Shown in pieces: positions 31,640 through 42,044 of a DNA stretch of 64,000 bases. How positions within the stretch are numbered: the stretch's first letter is position 1; each line of letters opens with the position of its first letter. The translations under genes were made by a program, and so were the position numbers. Below the pieces are notes generated by a model, which was not told the DNA's origin, did not search any database, and saw only the letters and a program-made list of their open reading frames with translations. This DNA comes from Prorocentrum cordatum (taxonomy: Eukaryota; Sar; Dinophyceae; Prorocentrales; Prorocentraceae): the NCBI GenBank assembly GCA_963575745.1, contig CAUYUJ010014756.1:86150-150149 (forward strand), written 5' to 3'.

Positions 31640-32404
31640 GCAGTTCCGCTCGGCGCCCACAGCGCACGACGCGGCCAGCCCGTCGCTGTTGGATCGCGCC
31701 CTCCCGCGCTCGAGGTTGTCCGAGCGCGCGCAGGTGACAGACCAATCAACGTAAATAAGCTGTCCGGTGGCCGCGCCGCAGGTCGCCAGGTCCAGGCGGC
31801 CCCAGGTGCGCTCTGGCCCTTGCCACTCACTGCGGGCCACGCCTCCGCCGCCGGCGCCGCCGCTGCCGAGCTGCGGCGAGCGGGGCCCCAGGCGCGCCCA
31901 GCAGCGCTGCGAACCAGATAGACCGGGAGCCCGAGTCGGAGGTTGATCCAGAAGGTCGGCCTTGCGAGGCTGCGAGGGCGGGCGCGATGGCCTGCGGCGA
32001 AACGCGCCCGCTGGCCCCCGAGGGGCGCCGGGGCGCAGCCGGAAAGGCACCCGCCACCTGCATGCACGAGGACAGACGGCACGCGCCGCGCGACGCTGGC
32101 CTCTCCGACGGCAAGTCTGACACGCAATGGAAATGGACACGACATGACACGTTGGGAATCAAAGTGGCGCGCGGTAGCCACTAGCGCGCGCGTTCCAGCA
32201 CAATCATGCGAAAACAATCGGTTTGATTTACAATCGCAGTGGCGCGCGCCGAGGATGCTCCCCAGGCCAACGCGGCTTCTTTCTTTATACCTGCACCAAA
32301 GAAGGGCGCACGCGGCGCCCGCGACATCAAATCGCACAGATCCAGTTTACTTTCGACAAAAACAAGTGGCACTGGCGCTCTGGTCCACAATAGAAAGTCG
32401 CGCT
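31640..32404. other. GC-rich spacer, no gene seen
   Basis: The open minus-strand frame extends through here but becomes Ala/Pro/Arg-biased without recognisable motifs. Confidence 0.35.
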
Positions 32405-32600
32405 CATATATATATATATATATATATATAAATACATACATATGCATGCATGTATGTATGTATGTTTGTATGTATGTGTATGTACGCATGTACGTACGTA
32501 CGTGTATGTATATATATATATGAATACGCATAAAAATGCATGCATGCATGCATGCATGCATGCATCCGTACACGCACAACATATATATATATGTACACAC
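32405..32600. repeat. TA, TATG and TGCA microsatellites
   Basis: (TA)n at 32405-32430, TATG/TACG units to about 32515, TGCA repeats at 32537-32565, and another (TA) run at 32580-32592. Confidence 0.9.
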
Positions 32601-32984
32601 GCATGCTGCACAGCGATGAATTTCATGCATTACCCACGCGCGCGCGACGCCAAACGGAAATATATGAGACATCACAAGTTGGGCGTAGAAAACTAAATGG
32701 GGAAAACCGAATTCCTCACAGCGACTTGCGAAACACTATGTGATCTTACTGCGCACGCGCGCGAACGCTCGCACGCGGCGGCACATGAACAAACAAACAA
32801 ACAAACAAACATGGCACGCATCACCCCGAAAACCGAACGATGAAAGCCGATTGTTCCAGTTGCGCGTTGGGCATCAACGTGAGACCACGCAATAAAATTA
32901 TCCTGGCGAAGGGCCCAACCATACGCAATTCCGAATGCCGCCGTTGTAAGTATCGTCGTTGGTGGAACACCCGATGGGGCTTCG
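32601..32984. other. Spacer before the 89-bp satellite
   Basis: An ACAA/CAAACAAA run lies near 32790-32812. No gene recognised. Confidence 0.4.
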
Positions 32985-34322
32985 AAGCGTGTGAGAGGTG
33001 CGCCAAATGGAGGTGGAACTGCATGCGGACCCTGCCACTGGGGCCTTCGGTGGAGCACCCTGTGGGGCCGCGAAACGTGTGAGGGGTGCGCCGAAATGGA
33101 GGTGGAACTGCATGCGGACCCTGCCATTGGCGCCCTCGGTGGAGCTCCCTATGGGGCCGCGAAACGTGTGAGGGGTGCGCCGAAATGGAGGTGGAACTGC
33201 ATGCGGACCCTGCCACTTGGGCCTTAGGCGGAGCTCTCTATGGGGCCACGAAACGTGTGAGGGGTGTGCCGAAATGGAGGTGGAACTGCATGCGGACCGT
33301 GCCACTTGGGCCTTAGGCGGGGCTCCCTATGACGCCACGAAACGTGTGAGGGGTGCGCCGAAATGGAAGTGGAACTGCATGCGGACCCTGCCACTTAGGC
33401 CTTAGGCGGAGCTCCCTATGGGGCCACGAAACGTGTGAGGGGTGCGCCGAAATGGAGGTGGAACTGCATGCGGACCCTGCCACTGGGGCCTCAGGTGGAG
33501 CTCCCTATGGGGCCACGAAGCGTGTGAGGGGTGCGCCGAAATGGAGGTGGAACCGCATGCGGACCCTGACACGTGGGCCTTCGGTGGAGCTCCCTATGGG
33601 GCCACGAAACGTGTGAGGGGTGCGCCGAAATGGAGGAACCGCATGCGGACCCTGACCTGGGCCTTCGGTGGAGCTCCCTATGGGGCCACGAAACGTGTGA
33701 GGGGTGCGCCGAAATGGAGGTGGAACCGCATGCGGACCCTGACACTGGGCCTTCGGTGGAGCTCCCTATGGGGCCACGAAACGTGTGAGGGGTGCGCCGA
33801 AATGGAGGTGGAACCGCATGCGGACCCTGACACTTGGGCCTTCGGTGGAGCTCCCTATGGGGCCACGAAACGTGTGAGGGGTGCGCCGAAATGGAGGTGG
33901 AACCGCATGCGGACCCTGACACTTGGGCCTTCGGTGGAGCTCCCTATGGGGCCACGAAACGTGTGAGGGGTGCGCCGAAATGGAGGTGGAACCGCATGCG
34001 GACCCTGACACTTGGGCCTTCGGTGGAGCTCCCTATGGGGCCACGAAACGTGTGAGGGGTGCGCCGAAATGGAGGTGGAACCGCATGCGGACCCTGACAC
34101 TTGGGCCTTCGGTGGAGCTCCCTATGGGGCCACGAAACGTGTGAGGGGTGCGCCGAAATGGAGGTGGAACCGCATGCGGACCCTGACACTTGGGCCTTCG
34201 GTGGAGCTCCCTATGGGGCCACGGAACGTGTGAGGGGTGCGCCGAAATGGAGGTGGAACCGCATGCGGACCTTGCCACTGGGGCCTTCGGTGGAGCTCAC
34301 TATGGGTCCACGAAACGTGTGG
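32985..34322. repeat. 89-bp satellite array, about 15 copies
   Basis: The unit includes GTGTGAGGGGTGCGCCGAAA, TGGAGGTGGAACYGCATGCG, GACCCTG and GGTGGAGCTCCCTATGGGGC. Unit starts are spaced 89 bp (33075, 33163, 33252 and so on). Copies at 33780-34220 are almost identical; those at the edges are diverged. Because 89 is not divisible by 3 the frames cycle, so the open frames are not evidence of protein. Confidence 0.9.
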
Positions 34323-34327
34323 CCATG

Positions 34328-34495
34328 ATGGAGACGGCGATGATGATGACGACGATGGTGATAAGAACGATGATGATGATGATGTTGATGATGACGGTGA
34401 CGATGACGATGATGATGATGCTGATGATGAGAGGAGGAGGAGGAGGAGGAGGAGGAGGAGGAGGAGGAGGGGGAGGAGGAGGAGAGGAGGAGAGA
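34328..34495. repeat. GAT and GGA arrays at the satellite edge
   Basis: GATGATGAC-type repeats at 34328-34430 switch directly into GGA at 34431-34495. Confidence 0.85.
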
Positions 34496-34984
34496 CGCGG
34501 GGCACCGTCTCTTCAAAACGAGGACCCAACACCACAGGATGGTTGGGAACAACAGGGTGTTGTGTTTTATTGCGCGCACGCGGCACCATATATTTTTATT
34601 TTTAATTGTTTATTTTTTATAAAAGGACAGGCGTAACCCCGAAAACATAATGATAACAACCAGTTGTTGCACGTGCATTCTGGTGTTCAGTATGAGATCA
34701 CGAATCGGGAACAGCATGCGCTCTTATTGCGCGCGCGCACGCGGCGCCATGGGGGGAAAACACCACGGCATGATGAGATCCAAATTGCAAGTGAAACAGT
34801 TGTTTGTCATCGCTCCGTGTTCGGCAGCGACGCGCGTCACCCTTGAGTCGCTATTTTGGCGCCGCGCGCGCACGCGCGCAATGGGGAAAAAGCTGCGTTT
34901 CAGAACTCATGATATCACGTTGAAGCTCAGAACCCATGTGAAACAGTTAGTCTCTCGAGTCAACTTGCGATCGTTTCTTGTTCA
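34496..34984. other. Spacer, no gene seen
   Basis: AT-richer than its neighbours at 34580-34625. Two blocks near 34690 and 34920 share GTGAAACAGTT. No gene recognised. Confidence 0.4.
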
Positions 34985-35170
34985 GTGCTTTGCCGATCGG
35001 CGCGGGCCCCATGGAATGGATCTCGGTTGTCCTTTGGCGCCTGTCTCGGGCAGGTGGAGCCGCCCCCATAGTGGACGCCCTGTTGCGAACAGCCGCATCA
35101 AGCAAAGGTCTGGAGCCAGACCCCCCCCCCACCCACCCACCCACCCACCCACCCACCCTACCCCCCGCAC
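34985..35170. repeat. Family E associated segment, copy 3
   Basis: GCTTTGCCGATCGGC, GCAGGTGGAGCC, GCGAACAGCCGCATCAAGCA and GGTCTGGAGCCAGACC match 16205-16380, followed by a CCCACCCACC array. Confidence 0.7.
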
Positions 35171-35214
35171 CCCACCCCACCCCCACCCCCACCCCCTCCC
35201 CCGCAAGGGTTGCA

Positions 35215-36040
35215 TCTCCGTGCCCTGGAGCATCGCTCGCGGCGAGGTTTTTGTAATCTTCCACAAAAGGAATCGTTTTTGTAATCGGCCACAGCAGAAG
35301 TCTTTTTGACCCCCCCCCACACACACACATTGATTCTTCTTGTGGGACCTTCGAACAAAATTCCTGTGCGCCCGGCCACGGAAGGGGGGGGGAATTCGGC
35401 CGACGAAAAAGGCAATTTGGGGGGCCAAAAACGTTGCGTTTTGAATTACAAGTTGGTTTTCAATTGAAAACCCAAAGAGGCAAAAAAAGGCAACTTGGAA
35501 GCAAAGAAAACTTGTGTTTCTCAGTGCTTGCGCATATGCAAATTGATTCCCAGTGTGCGGTATTCCCATAAAGTCCTTTGAGCCTCGTTCAAGAAATTTA
35601 TTTGCAATGCACACATGGATTTCTAATTGTCCCCTGCACAATAGGAATCGATGTGTAGATCCCCACAAAAGGGTTTTATTTGAATACCACACAATAGGAA
35701 TCAATATGTAAATGTGCAAACACTAAAATCACATGTTTTCCTTGCTTCCAGGGTGCCTTTTTGCGTTTCTTGGTTTTCCATTAATAACCAGTTTTCAATT
35801 CAAAACACAGCGTTCTTCGCCCTCTGAATTGCTTTTTCTGTTTTTTGTTTTTGTTTGTGCTTTTTTCGTCGGCCAGGCCCCCACCCGCCTCCGCCTGAGC
35901 CAGGCGCAAAGGAATTCTATTGAAATCCTCGACAAAAGGAATTCCGCTGAAATCTTTTACATGAGAAATCTTATTGAAATCTTTTACAGAAGGAATCTTG
36001 TTGAAATCCACCACAAAAGGAATTATATTGAAATCGTACC
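35215..36040. mobile_element. Foldback element with TTCCACAAAAGGAAT subrepeats
   Basis: 35396-35525 (TCGGCCGACGAAAAAGGCAA, GCGTTTTGAATTACAAG, GGTTTTCAATTGAAAACC) is mirrored by 35728-35875. Outside both arms are related CCACAAAAGGAATYNTNTTG units, five in tandem at 35917-36040. The centre is unique and AT-rich. Confidence 0.65.
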
Positions 36041-36360
36041 CCGTAGTTCCGGCCCAGTTCCCTTGCCCCCTTTTTCTTTCGGGGCTGGTGCCTCCCTGGG
36101 CCCTCTGGGGCTTTCTGTGGATGATTACCAAAGAATTTTTCTGTTGATATCAGGAAGATTCCTTGCGCGGCGGATTGCAAAAAAAGATTGCTTCTGCGGC
36201 GACTTCATTTTGTTCGACGTTGCGCCGGGCCTTGGTATATGAATGGTCGTTTGGCCCATCGGGGTGCGCTCGCAACGCCGTTGTCCCGTCTGCCGCTCCC
36301 CCTTTCTCTCCCCCTTGCCCTCCGCCTCCTGTCGCGGGTGTTTTTTTACTTCTGGTCTCT
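36041..36360. other. Spacer before the C2H2 relic
   Basis: No separate gene recognised. An upstream open frame runs into the zinc-finger region, but its start is uncertain. Confidence 0.35.
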
Positions 36361-36361
36361 G

Positions 36362-38240
36362 CCAGCGCGTCATGAAGATGGCGCGCGCGATAGCCGATTT
36401 TGGCAACCACGCTGCCCAGCCACCCTCGCCGCGTCTGCGGATCTGCTTCCTATGGGCGGCGATGCGCGCGACCTCGTTGGCGGCGGCCGCCATTCCTATC
36501 TGTCGCAGACGCAAGGGGAGCTTGCAGCGATAACGAGGCAAGTAGCCGCAGCTACCTTGTCGACCCTCAGCGACGCAGAGAGCGCTGCCGCCGCCAGACG
36601 AGATGACCTGTGGCACTGCCCGTTGTGCCCTCTGAAAACTTTCCAGCGGAGAGGTAAATTGGTCTCCCACGTGCGCAATCTGCACGCTGGCAAAAGCTTA
36701 TGTGGCGCGTCGAACAAACAGATTCGCGTGATCCATGCGATGTGTAACTATTCAGTATTACGCCAGCGTTCTGCAAGCCTCTGAACTACGCGCGGAGATG
36801 GGCATGGGCCGAGCTCGCGGCTTTCGCGCAGCGCAGAGTTCATTCGGAACGGGTGTGAGGAGTGTCCATCTCGGGACGAGGTCAAGCATCAGCTGAGGTG
36901 GACTGACTTCAATCGACACACAGTCCTACTGCTCGATGCTGGCGATCGCACTCGTTTCATTTACGCGCGGACACAGGGCTGTTCCACCGAGTCAGCGAGC
37001 ATTACCAGTGTACCAATGCTTCCTTGGCTTCGTCCCGTCCGCTTTACTCCACCCGGACACTTAGGGGTCCGAGAAGGGAGCTGGGGCGCACTCGAAGGAC
37101 GCAGCAGGTTCCACCCGCTATCTTTCACCAGAGGACGCCCGCATTCATTAAACCTTCGCAGAGGGTTGATTGAAACATTGCCGCATCGAGACCACGATTG
37201 CGAAGTGCCACGAGGAGGCGGACAAGACTTGACGGGCAGTAGTCAACCCTGCTTTCGGTATGTATTGTACCAGACGCAGCATGGAGCATCCGGAGGTGAA
37301 CGAAAGCCAGGTGTCCACGTCCAGTTGTCGGCACAGCGCATGGACTCGGTTCTCTTGGTCAAGCCGGCACCGTCGGAGGCATTCGCGCACGCTTAGAGAG
37401 CTCTGCTCGAAGCGGCCGGCAACACGAACGGCGCGATGCAAAAGTACGCGTGATCTGTTCAGATGCGCCCATGCCGTCGGAGGACGCCGCCCTCCGCGCC
37501 GCGTTCCCGCGGCTGCAAGTGCCTCTCCAAGGGCCCCCCTGCACATCGCGCTCGAGGTCGAGCAGGCGTCCGGCGAGAAGCGCACTCCGCTATCGACTCT
37601 CATCCGCCGATGCATCGCGAAGTTCTCGAACGGCTTGGACGATGTCAAGCCTCACTACCGTGGGCAGCGGCGGCGAACGGATTCGAAGTCACTGGACGAT
37701 GCGATGTCCTCGCTGTCGGATGCTTCTGTGGCGAGAGCCACGTCGGCGATCGAGGCCGCAGGCTACCCCGAGCGACCGCACCGCAACGCCGTCTCCTTCG
37801 TCAAGGACATCGCCGCCCTGCGCAACATGCCCCCGCGGGGGATGGGCAAGACGACCGGCAAGAAGAACATTGTCTGGGGAAGCTTGCGATATGCAACGTC
37901 GCCCGCGCAGCTCGAGCACCTCCTGAACCCGGGTAGATATCACTGCGCGGAATCGCGGCATTCAGGTGATGCATGGAACAACGAGGAACGAAGCATTCCA
38001 TGTGCAATTAAAGGCATTATTCCGCAATGTCTTTATTCAGACAGGGCGCAACGCGCGCGCAGTTTGTTCGATTTGCACATTTGCCAAGCTTCTGGCAGGT
38101 TGGGCCCGGAAGAGTTTGCCTCTGACCGAGCGCCACCAGGAGCGCGAGCTGCTTCAGGCTGCGCCGTGCACCTTCACCCAACACCCGCCATAGATCGCGC
38201 CAAAGTTGCGCCTGCCAGCGCCAAAGTTTTGCGCGGGAGG
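36362..38240 (+). pseudogene. Decayed C2H2-finger, transposase-like protein of a dinoflagellate multicopy family
   Basis: The relic is read in several plus-strand frames. A C2H2 finger, CPLCPLKTFQRRGKLVSHVR ending NLH, lies at 36611-36690, followed by NKQIRVIHAMCN and a stop at 36782-36784. Later pieces are LFHRVSEHYQCTNA (about 36978), LHIALEVEQASGEKRTPLST and AVSFVKDIAALRNMP (37530-37830), SLRYATSPAQLEHLLN, then, after a frame change, GTTRNEAFHVQLKALFRNVF and FAKLLAGWA (37970-38110). This order matches a family I recall as recurrent in dinoflagellates, with spaced acidic residues that suggest a transposase; that function is inference. The region holding the first conserved acidic block is unreadable. 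At least three frame changes and internal stops argue for a pseudogene, although short introns cannot be fully excluded. Confidence 0.55.
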
Positions 38241-38917
38241 CCAGCGGCTGCTGCGGCGATGCCCCGTCTGCGAAAGCGGTCTGCCGCTGCTAGCGCCGAA
38301 GTTGTGCGCAAGGGGCCAACGGCTTCTGCGGCGATGCTCCGCCCGCGCAAGCGGCCTGCTTCCGTCGCTGTTCCGTGAGTTCTTCCAATGTGTTCCCCAG
38401 GAATTGACGCGTGCATGCTTAATTTTTCTCCAAATCGGAGTGTCTTCCCAATGAATTACGGTGGTGGCGTTGGTTAAGGAATGTGCCCAGGATGGCTCGG
38501 ACCCTGGATGATTCCTTCTTTGGCGAAGGCAGTTGCGATACCCATGGTCCATGTTCGATCCATAATTGGGGTTCCAATGGCCTCCAAACCTTGGATTTCT
38601 TATTAAAGGTTTCCTCGTCCAACGCCTCCACCATAAATGGATGCGGCGCCCACAGGCTGAGCCTTGTTCGCGCCCGTGTCAATGTAAGCGCATGCTGCCG
38701 TTCAGTGAACTGCTCAACAGCGTTACTCAGTCGCCCCCTTGCTTCGAGAACCAACAACATTACATGGATTCGTCATGTGAGTTGGCAGCTATTCACCATT
38801 GGCCAGACTCTCTTTTCTCATGCATCCTGCTATTCCACTGGGGAAGCCAGTACAGAATGTCATGTTCCAGGGCATTGGGGTACAATCTCTACCCCCCTCC
38901 CCCCCCTTCCGCCCAAG
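38241..38917. other. Spacer with CGCCGAAGTT-type repeats at its start
   Basis: 38205-38370 holds three diverged copies of a unit of about 65 bp (GCTGCGGCGATGCCCCG, GCCGCTGCTAGCGCC). Nothing is recognised from 38400 to 38917. Confidence 0.45.
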
Positions 38918-39176
38918 TCGGGTTGACCCAAAATGGGGTCCAGCGACAAGGGGGTGGTGCAATAGATCTGGTGCAATAGATGTGTGGAGCAATACCTTCG
39001 GGGCGTGCAATACATTTCGGGGCGCAAATGTATTGCTGTAGTTTCGCGTGCACTACATTTAGTTGCAACACAATGCAATACAATTCTCCGGCGCAATGCA
39101 TTGGCAATACAATTGCCCCAAATCTATTGCACCACCCCTTTTTCAGCTAGACTCCATTTCGGGTCACCCAAACCAA
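38918..39176. mobile_element. Inverted-repeat element with GTGCAATAGAT ends
   Basis: GTCGGGTTGACCCAAAATGG and GGGTGGTGCAATAGAT at the left pair with the reverse of CTATTGCACCACCCC and CGGGTCACCC at the right. Arms are about 55 bp and the interior is rich in CAATACAATT. Confidence 0.75.
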
Positions 39177-39224
39177 AGTCGAAACGCCGAATAAGAAAAC
39201 GGAGAGGAGAGGTCGCCACAGAAA

Positions 39225-39384
39225 TAGGTTGGGCCTGTCCCTCTACAGGGCGAATATTCCTAAACGGTCCAAGAATACTATGGGGACGAGTTGTTTTTGT
39301 TTGTTCTTGTTATGTTGGGGCACTTTTGGGGGTATTCTTAATTTTTCGCCCAAAATCCGCCTGTACGGGGACAGGCCCGACCTA
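39225..39384 (+). mobile_element. MITE family A, copy 4 (best preserved)
   Basis: 160 bp with perfect outer TAGG/CCTA. The left end TAGGTTGGGCCTGTCCCTCT pairs with the reversed right end TAGGTCGGGCCTGTCCCCGT. The core has TCGCCCAAAATCCGCCTGTA. No coding capacity. Confidence 0.85.
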
Positions 39385-40231
39385 ACAGTGGCGAGGCCGC
39401 CCCAGCGATCCGAAGCTCCAAAACATTTGAGCGGGCGGTTTTTGGCTGTTTCCGGCCTCCATGGGGCCCTCGCCAGGCCTCGGGATACAGTCAAAGCACG
39501 ATTCAGGATGAAAAGCCAGTCTTAGGGAAGTGGTCCAGGTTTCCAAGGCCCACACATCAAAAAGATTGAAGCACCTGGATGTCTGGGGTGTACGCTGGCG
39601 GGAACGGCCCAGCGTGTGTAACGATTCCTTGGGCTCGTCGTTATGTTCGGTAGTCCACAGGGGCAAGCTTGCAGGAGCTCCGGTTCCTTCCGAGCGGGTG
39701 GGGTGGATCTCCAGTCCCGCTGCCGCGCGTTTGCCCCTGAAGCGTCGATGGTTTCCAATTCCTCCGACGGCGTATGCGTGTTCGCTTGCTTGATAGTTGG
39801 TTGGGTGTCTTGCCTGTACCCTTGCTGGCTTATTCGCCGGCTGGCGTGCGTGCTTGCTGGCTTGGTTATTGGCGCTTGCCCGCTTCCCTACTGATGTTTG
39901 CTAGTTGGCCTTTGCATGCTCGCAAGGGTGTTGATTTCTATGTATTACGTGAACTGGCGCGCTTGATATGAATCGTTTTGTGGTTGTTCGCTTCAAACAT
40001 CTTGATCGGAGCCGGCTATGTTACATCTTCGCGCAGTCGTTTTGATGTATGAGGTGAGTAGCATCCACATGCTCGAAATTGCCGCAGGACGCATTCTTGT
40101 CGTACGTCATGACCAACCCCTGGACGGAGGACCCATTCGCGCTCCGATCGACGGACTTGTTGTTCGTGGTCCACCCCTTCTCTCTCTTGGAGCGTGTGGT
40201 GCGTATCAGGGGGGCAGGGCAGGGTCCATGT
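39385..40231. other. Spacer, no gene seen
   Basis: TGCTTGCTGGCTTGG-type repeats near 39780-39880. No recognisable gene on either strand. Confidence 0.4.
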
Positions 40232-40415
40232 GAATCCGATCTGGCTCGATTTCGACGTTCCGACGATCCGATGCGGCCTGGCATTCGCATAATTAGCGTT
40301 GTTGTACATGTGGACGCGGCCGATCCGATTCGATTCCGATTCCGTGCCGGTGCAGACCGATCCGACGTACATTCCGATTTGATCAGATTTCTCGATTCGG
40401 TGTTGTCTGATCTTG
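40232..40415 (+). repeat. Family B, copy 3 (diverged)
   Basis: TCCGATCTGGCTCGATTTCG, GATCCGATTCGATTCCGATT and GATTTCTCGATTCGG are in the same orientation as 49577-49790. Confidence 0.55.
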
Positions 40416-40784
40416 GGGTGAGGGAGGCGGCCTTATTACCAGGCACCTCGCCTCTTAGAAAACCCCTCCTGCCTTCAGAACGCCTTCCTGAAGCGCAAAA
40501 CCCACACATCCGCCGATATGATCCTTCCAGCGCGCGGCCTCAGAAGTCCCGACCCCCTCCCCGGAGCTGTTTTTTTGTCCCAGACTCGTGTTTGAAGGCC
40601 ACGGGGCCCGACAGCGATGAGGATGAGGAATGAGGAGCCCGACAGCGAGGAGGGAGGAGGATGGAGGTCGCCAGGCCTTGGGACCGTCCAGAAACGACTC
40701 AGGAAGAAAAACCGGTCCTGGGGAGTGCTCGAGATTTGCAGGGCACACGCATCAAAAAAATCGGAGCAGCGGGATGTCTGGGTC
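40416..40784. other. Spacer with GAGGATGAGG run
   Basis: Short purine run at 40610-40675. No gene recognised. Confidence 0.4.
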
Positions 40785-40955
40785 GATGGCTTCCGATTCC
40801 GGTTCGATTCGGCTTGGGATTCCGATGTGGATTCCGATTTGAGAGGCCTTACTAGCTTGTGGGTTTCCGCCGGCTCGACGTTCCCCGACACGGCCGCCGG
40901 TTTCCGCCGATCCGATTCATGTCGATCGCCGATCCGACTTACCGATTCGATTCTG
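40785..40955 (+). repeat. Family B, copy 4
   Basis: GATGGCTTCCGATTCCGGTT, CGATTCGGCTTGGGATTCCG and CCGATTCGATTCTGGGCTC match the other copies. Confidence 0.7.
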
Positions 40956-41077
40956 GGCTCGCGTGCTGCCGCCGCCCCCCGCAGGTCGGCGTGGTGCTCG
41001 TGGAGGACGGCTCCGAGGTGGCCAGGGGCGGAGGCTGGGGGCAACGATAGGAGGAAGAGGTTCCGGTACAAGTACCG

Positions 41078-41305
41078 CTACCTGTCCCCCGTTCTCCCCA
41101 GTCGTGGGCCTCTTGGGAGGCCCTTTCTGGTCAGAACGCACCTCGGCAGAGGTCTGGGGAGTCAGGGGTACTGCTACCCTTCCCCCGTTCTCCCCAGTCT
41201 TGGGCCTCCTGGGAGGCCCTCGTCGCCGCCGCTGGATTCGCCTCGAAGTTCTGGTCAGTACGCTCCTCGGGAGAGGTCCGGGGGGTCAGGGGCAACGGTG
41301 GAGGG
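41078..41305. repeat. Tandem duplication of about 100-130 bp
   Basis: CCCCCGTTCTCCCCAGTC, GGGCCTCYTGGGAGGCCC, TTCTGGTCAG and GAGAGGTC-GGGG-GTCAGGGG each occur twice. The second copy has a 30-bp insert (GCCGCCGCTGGATTCGCCTC). Confidence 0.7.
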
Positions 41306-41423
41306 GGAATGGGCTCAGGGATCGGGCGTGTGGGGGGTGAAGAAAATGGCCCGAAAGGGGCACTTTGGGGCCCCTCTTGGACCCCTGCTGGCTCCACAAG
41401 GGGCCCTATTCACCCCCCATTGA

Positions 41424-41605
41424 TCGAATGGGGGATCGACTACAACATCGACTTACCTCAGAATTAGCTTGTTTTCGTCGAATCGACTAAAATACGTAGA
41501 GGGATCCGTGCATATGCGAACACTATACGTCCCGGTTTCGTTCAAAAAATCGACGCGAAAATCAAGTTTGGGGTACATCATCTCTGTAGTCGATCCCCCA
41601 CTCGA
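41424..41605. mobile_element. MITE-like element with CGARTGGGGGATCGACTACA ends
   Basis: The 20-bp terminal inverted repeats are nearly perfect. Pairing continues inward through CTTGTTTTCGTCGA against CTTGATTTTCGCGTCGA, so most of the 180 bp folds back. No coding capacity. Confidence 0.8.
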
Positions 41606-41744
41606 ATTTAGCACCCGCCCGAAGGGAGGGACCAGCGACCCTCAATCCGCACAAGGATCGCCGATGAGGGCCCGATGGCCCGCCTGGCCCAGGCCCGCGC
41701 GGAGTCGCTGTCGGGGACCGGCGGAGGCCCCTGCCAGTGGTCCG

Positions 41745-42030
41745 TCGCCTCCTCCCCCGCCTCTTCCCGTCTCCCTCCCCCGTCTCCTCCTCCTCCCCCC
41801 GCCTCCTCCTCCTCCTGCCTCCTCCTCCTCCTCTCCTCCTCCTCCTCCTCCTCCTCCTCCTCCTCTCCTCCTCCTCCTCCTCCTCTCCCCCTCCTCCCCT
41901 CCTCCTCCTCCTCCTCCTCCTCCTCCTCCTCCTCCTCCCCTCCTCCTCCCCTCCTCCTCCCCCCCCTCTCCTCCTCCTCCTTCCCCTCCTCCTCCTCCTC
42001 CTCCTCCTCCTTCTCCTCCTCATCCATCCA
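41745..42030. repeat. TCC array
   Basis: Near-continuous TCC/CCTCC on the plus strand, adjoining the head of composite repeat family C. Confidence 0.95.
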
Positions 42031-42044
42031 TCGATTTTCCTTGC

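Noticed and set aside
32985-34322. Overlapping plus and minus frames of 70-170 residues with repeated CEGCAEME
   Set aside because: The period of 89 bp cycles through frames, and both strands are equally open, as expected from a stop-poor satellite.
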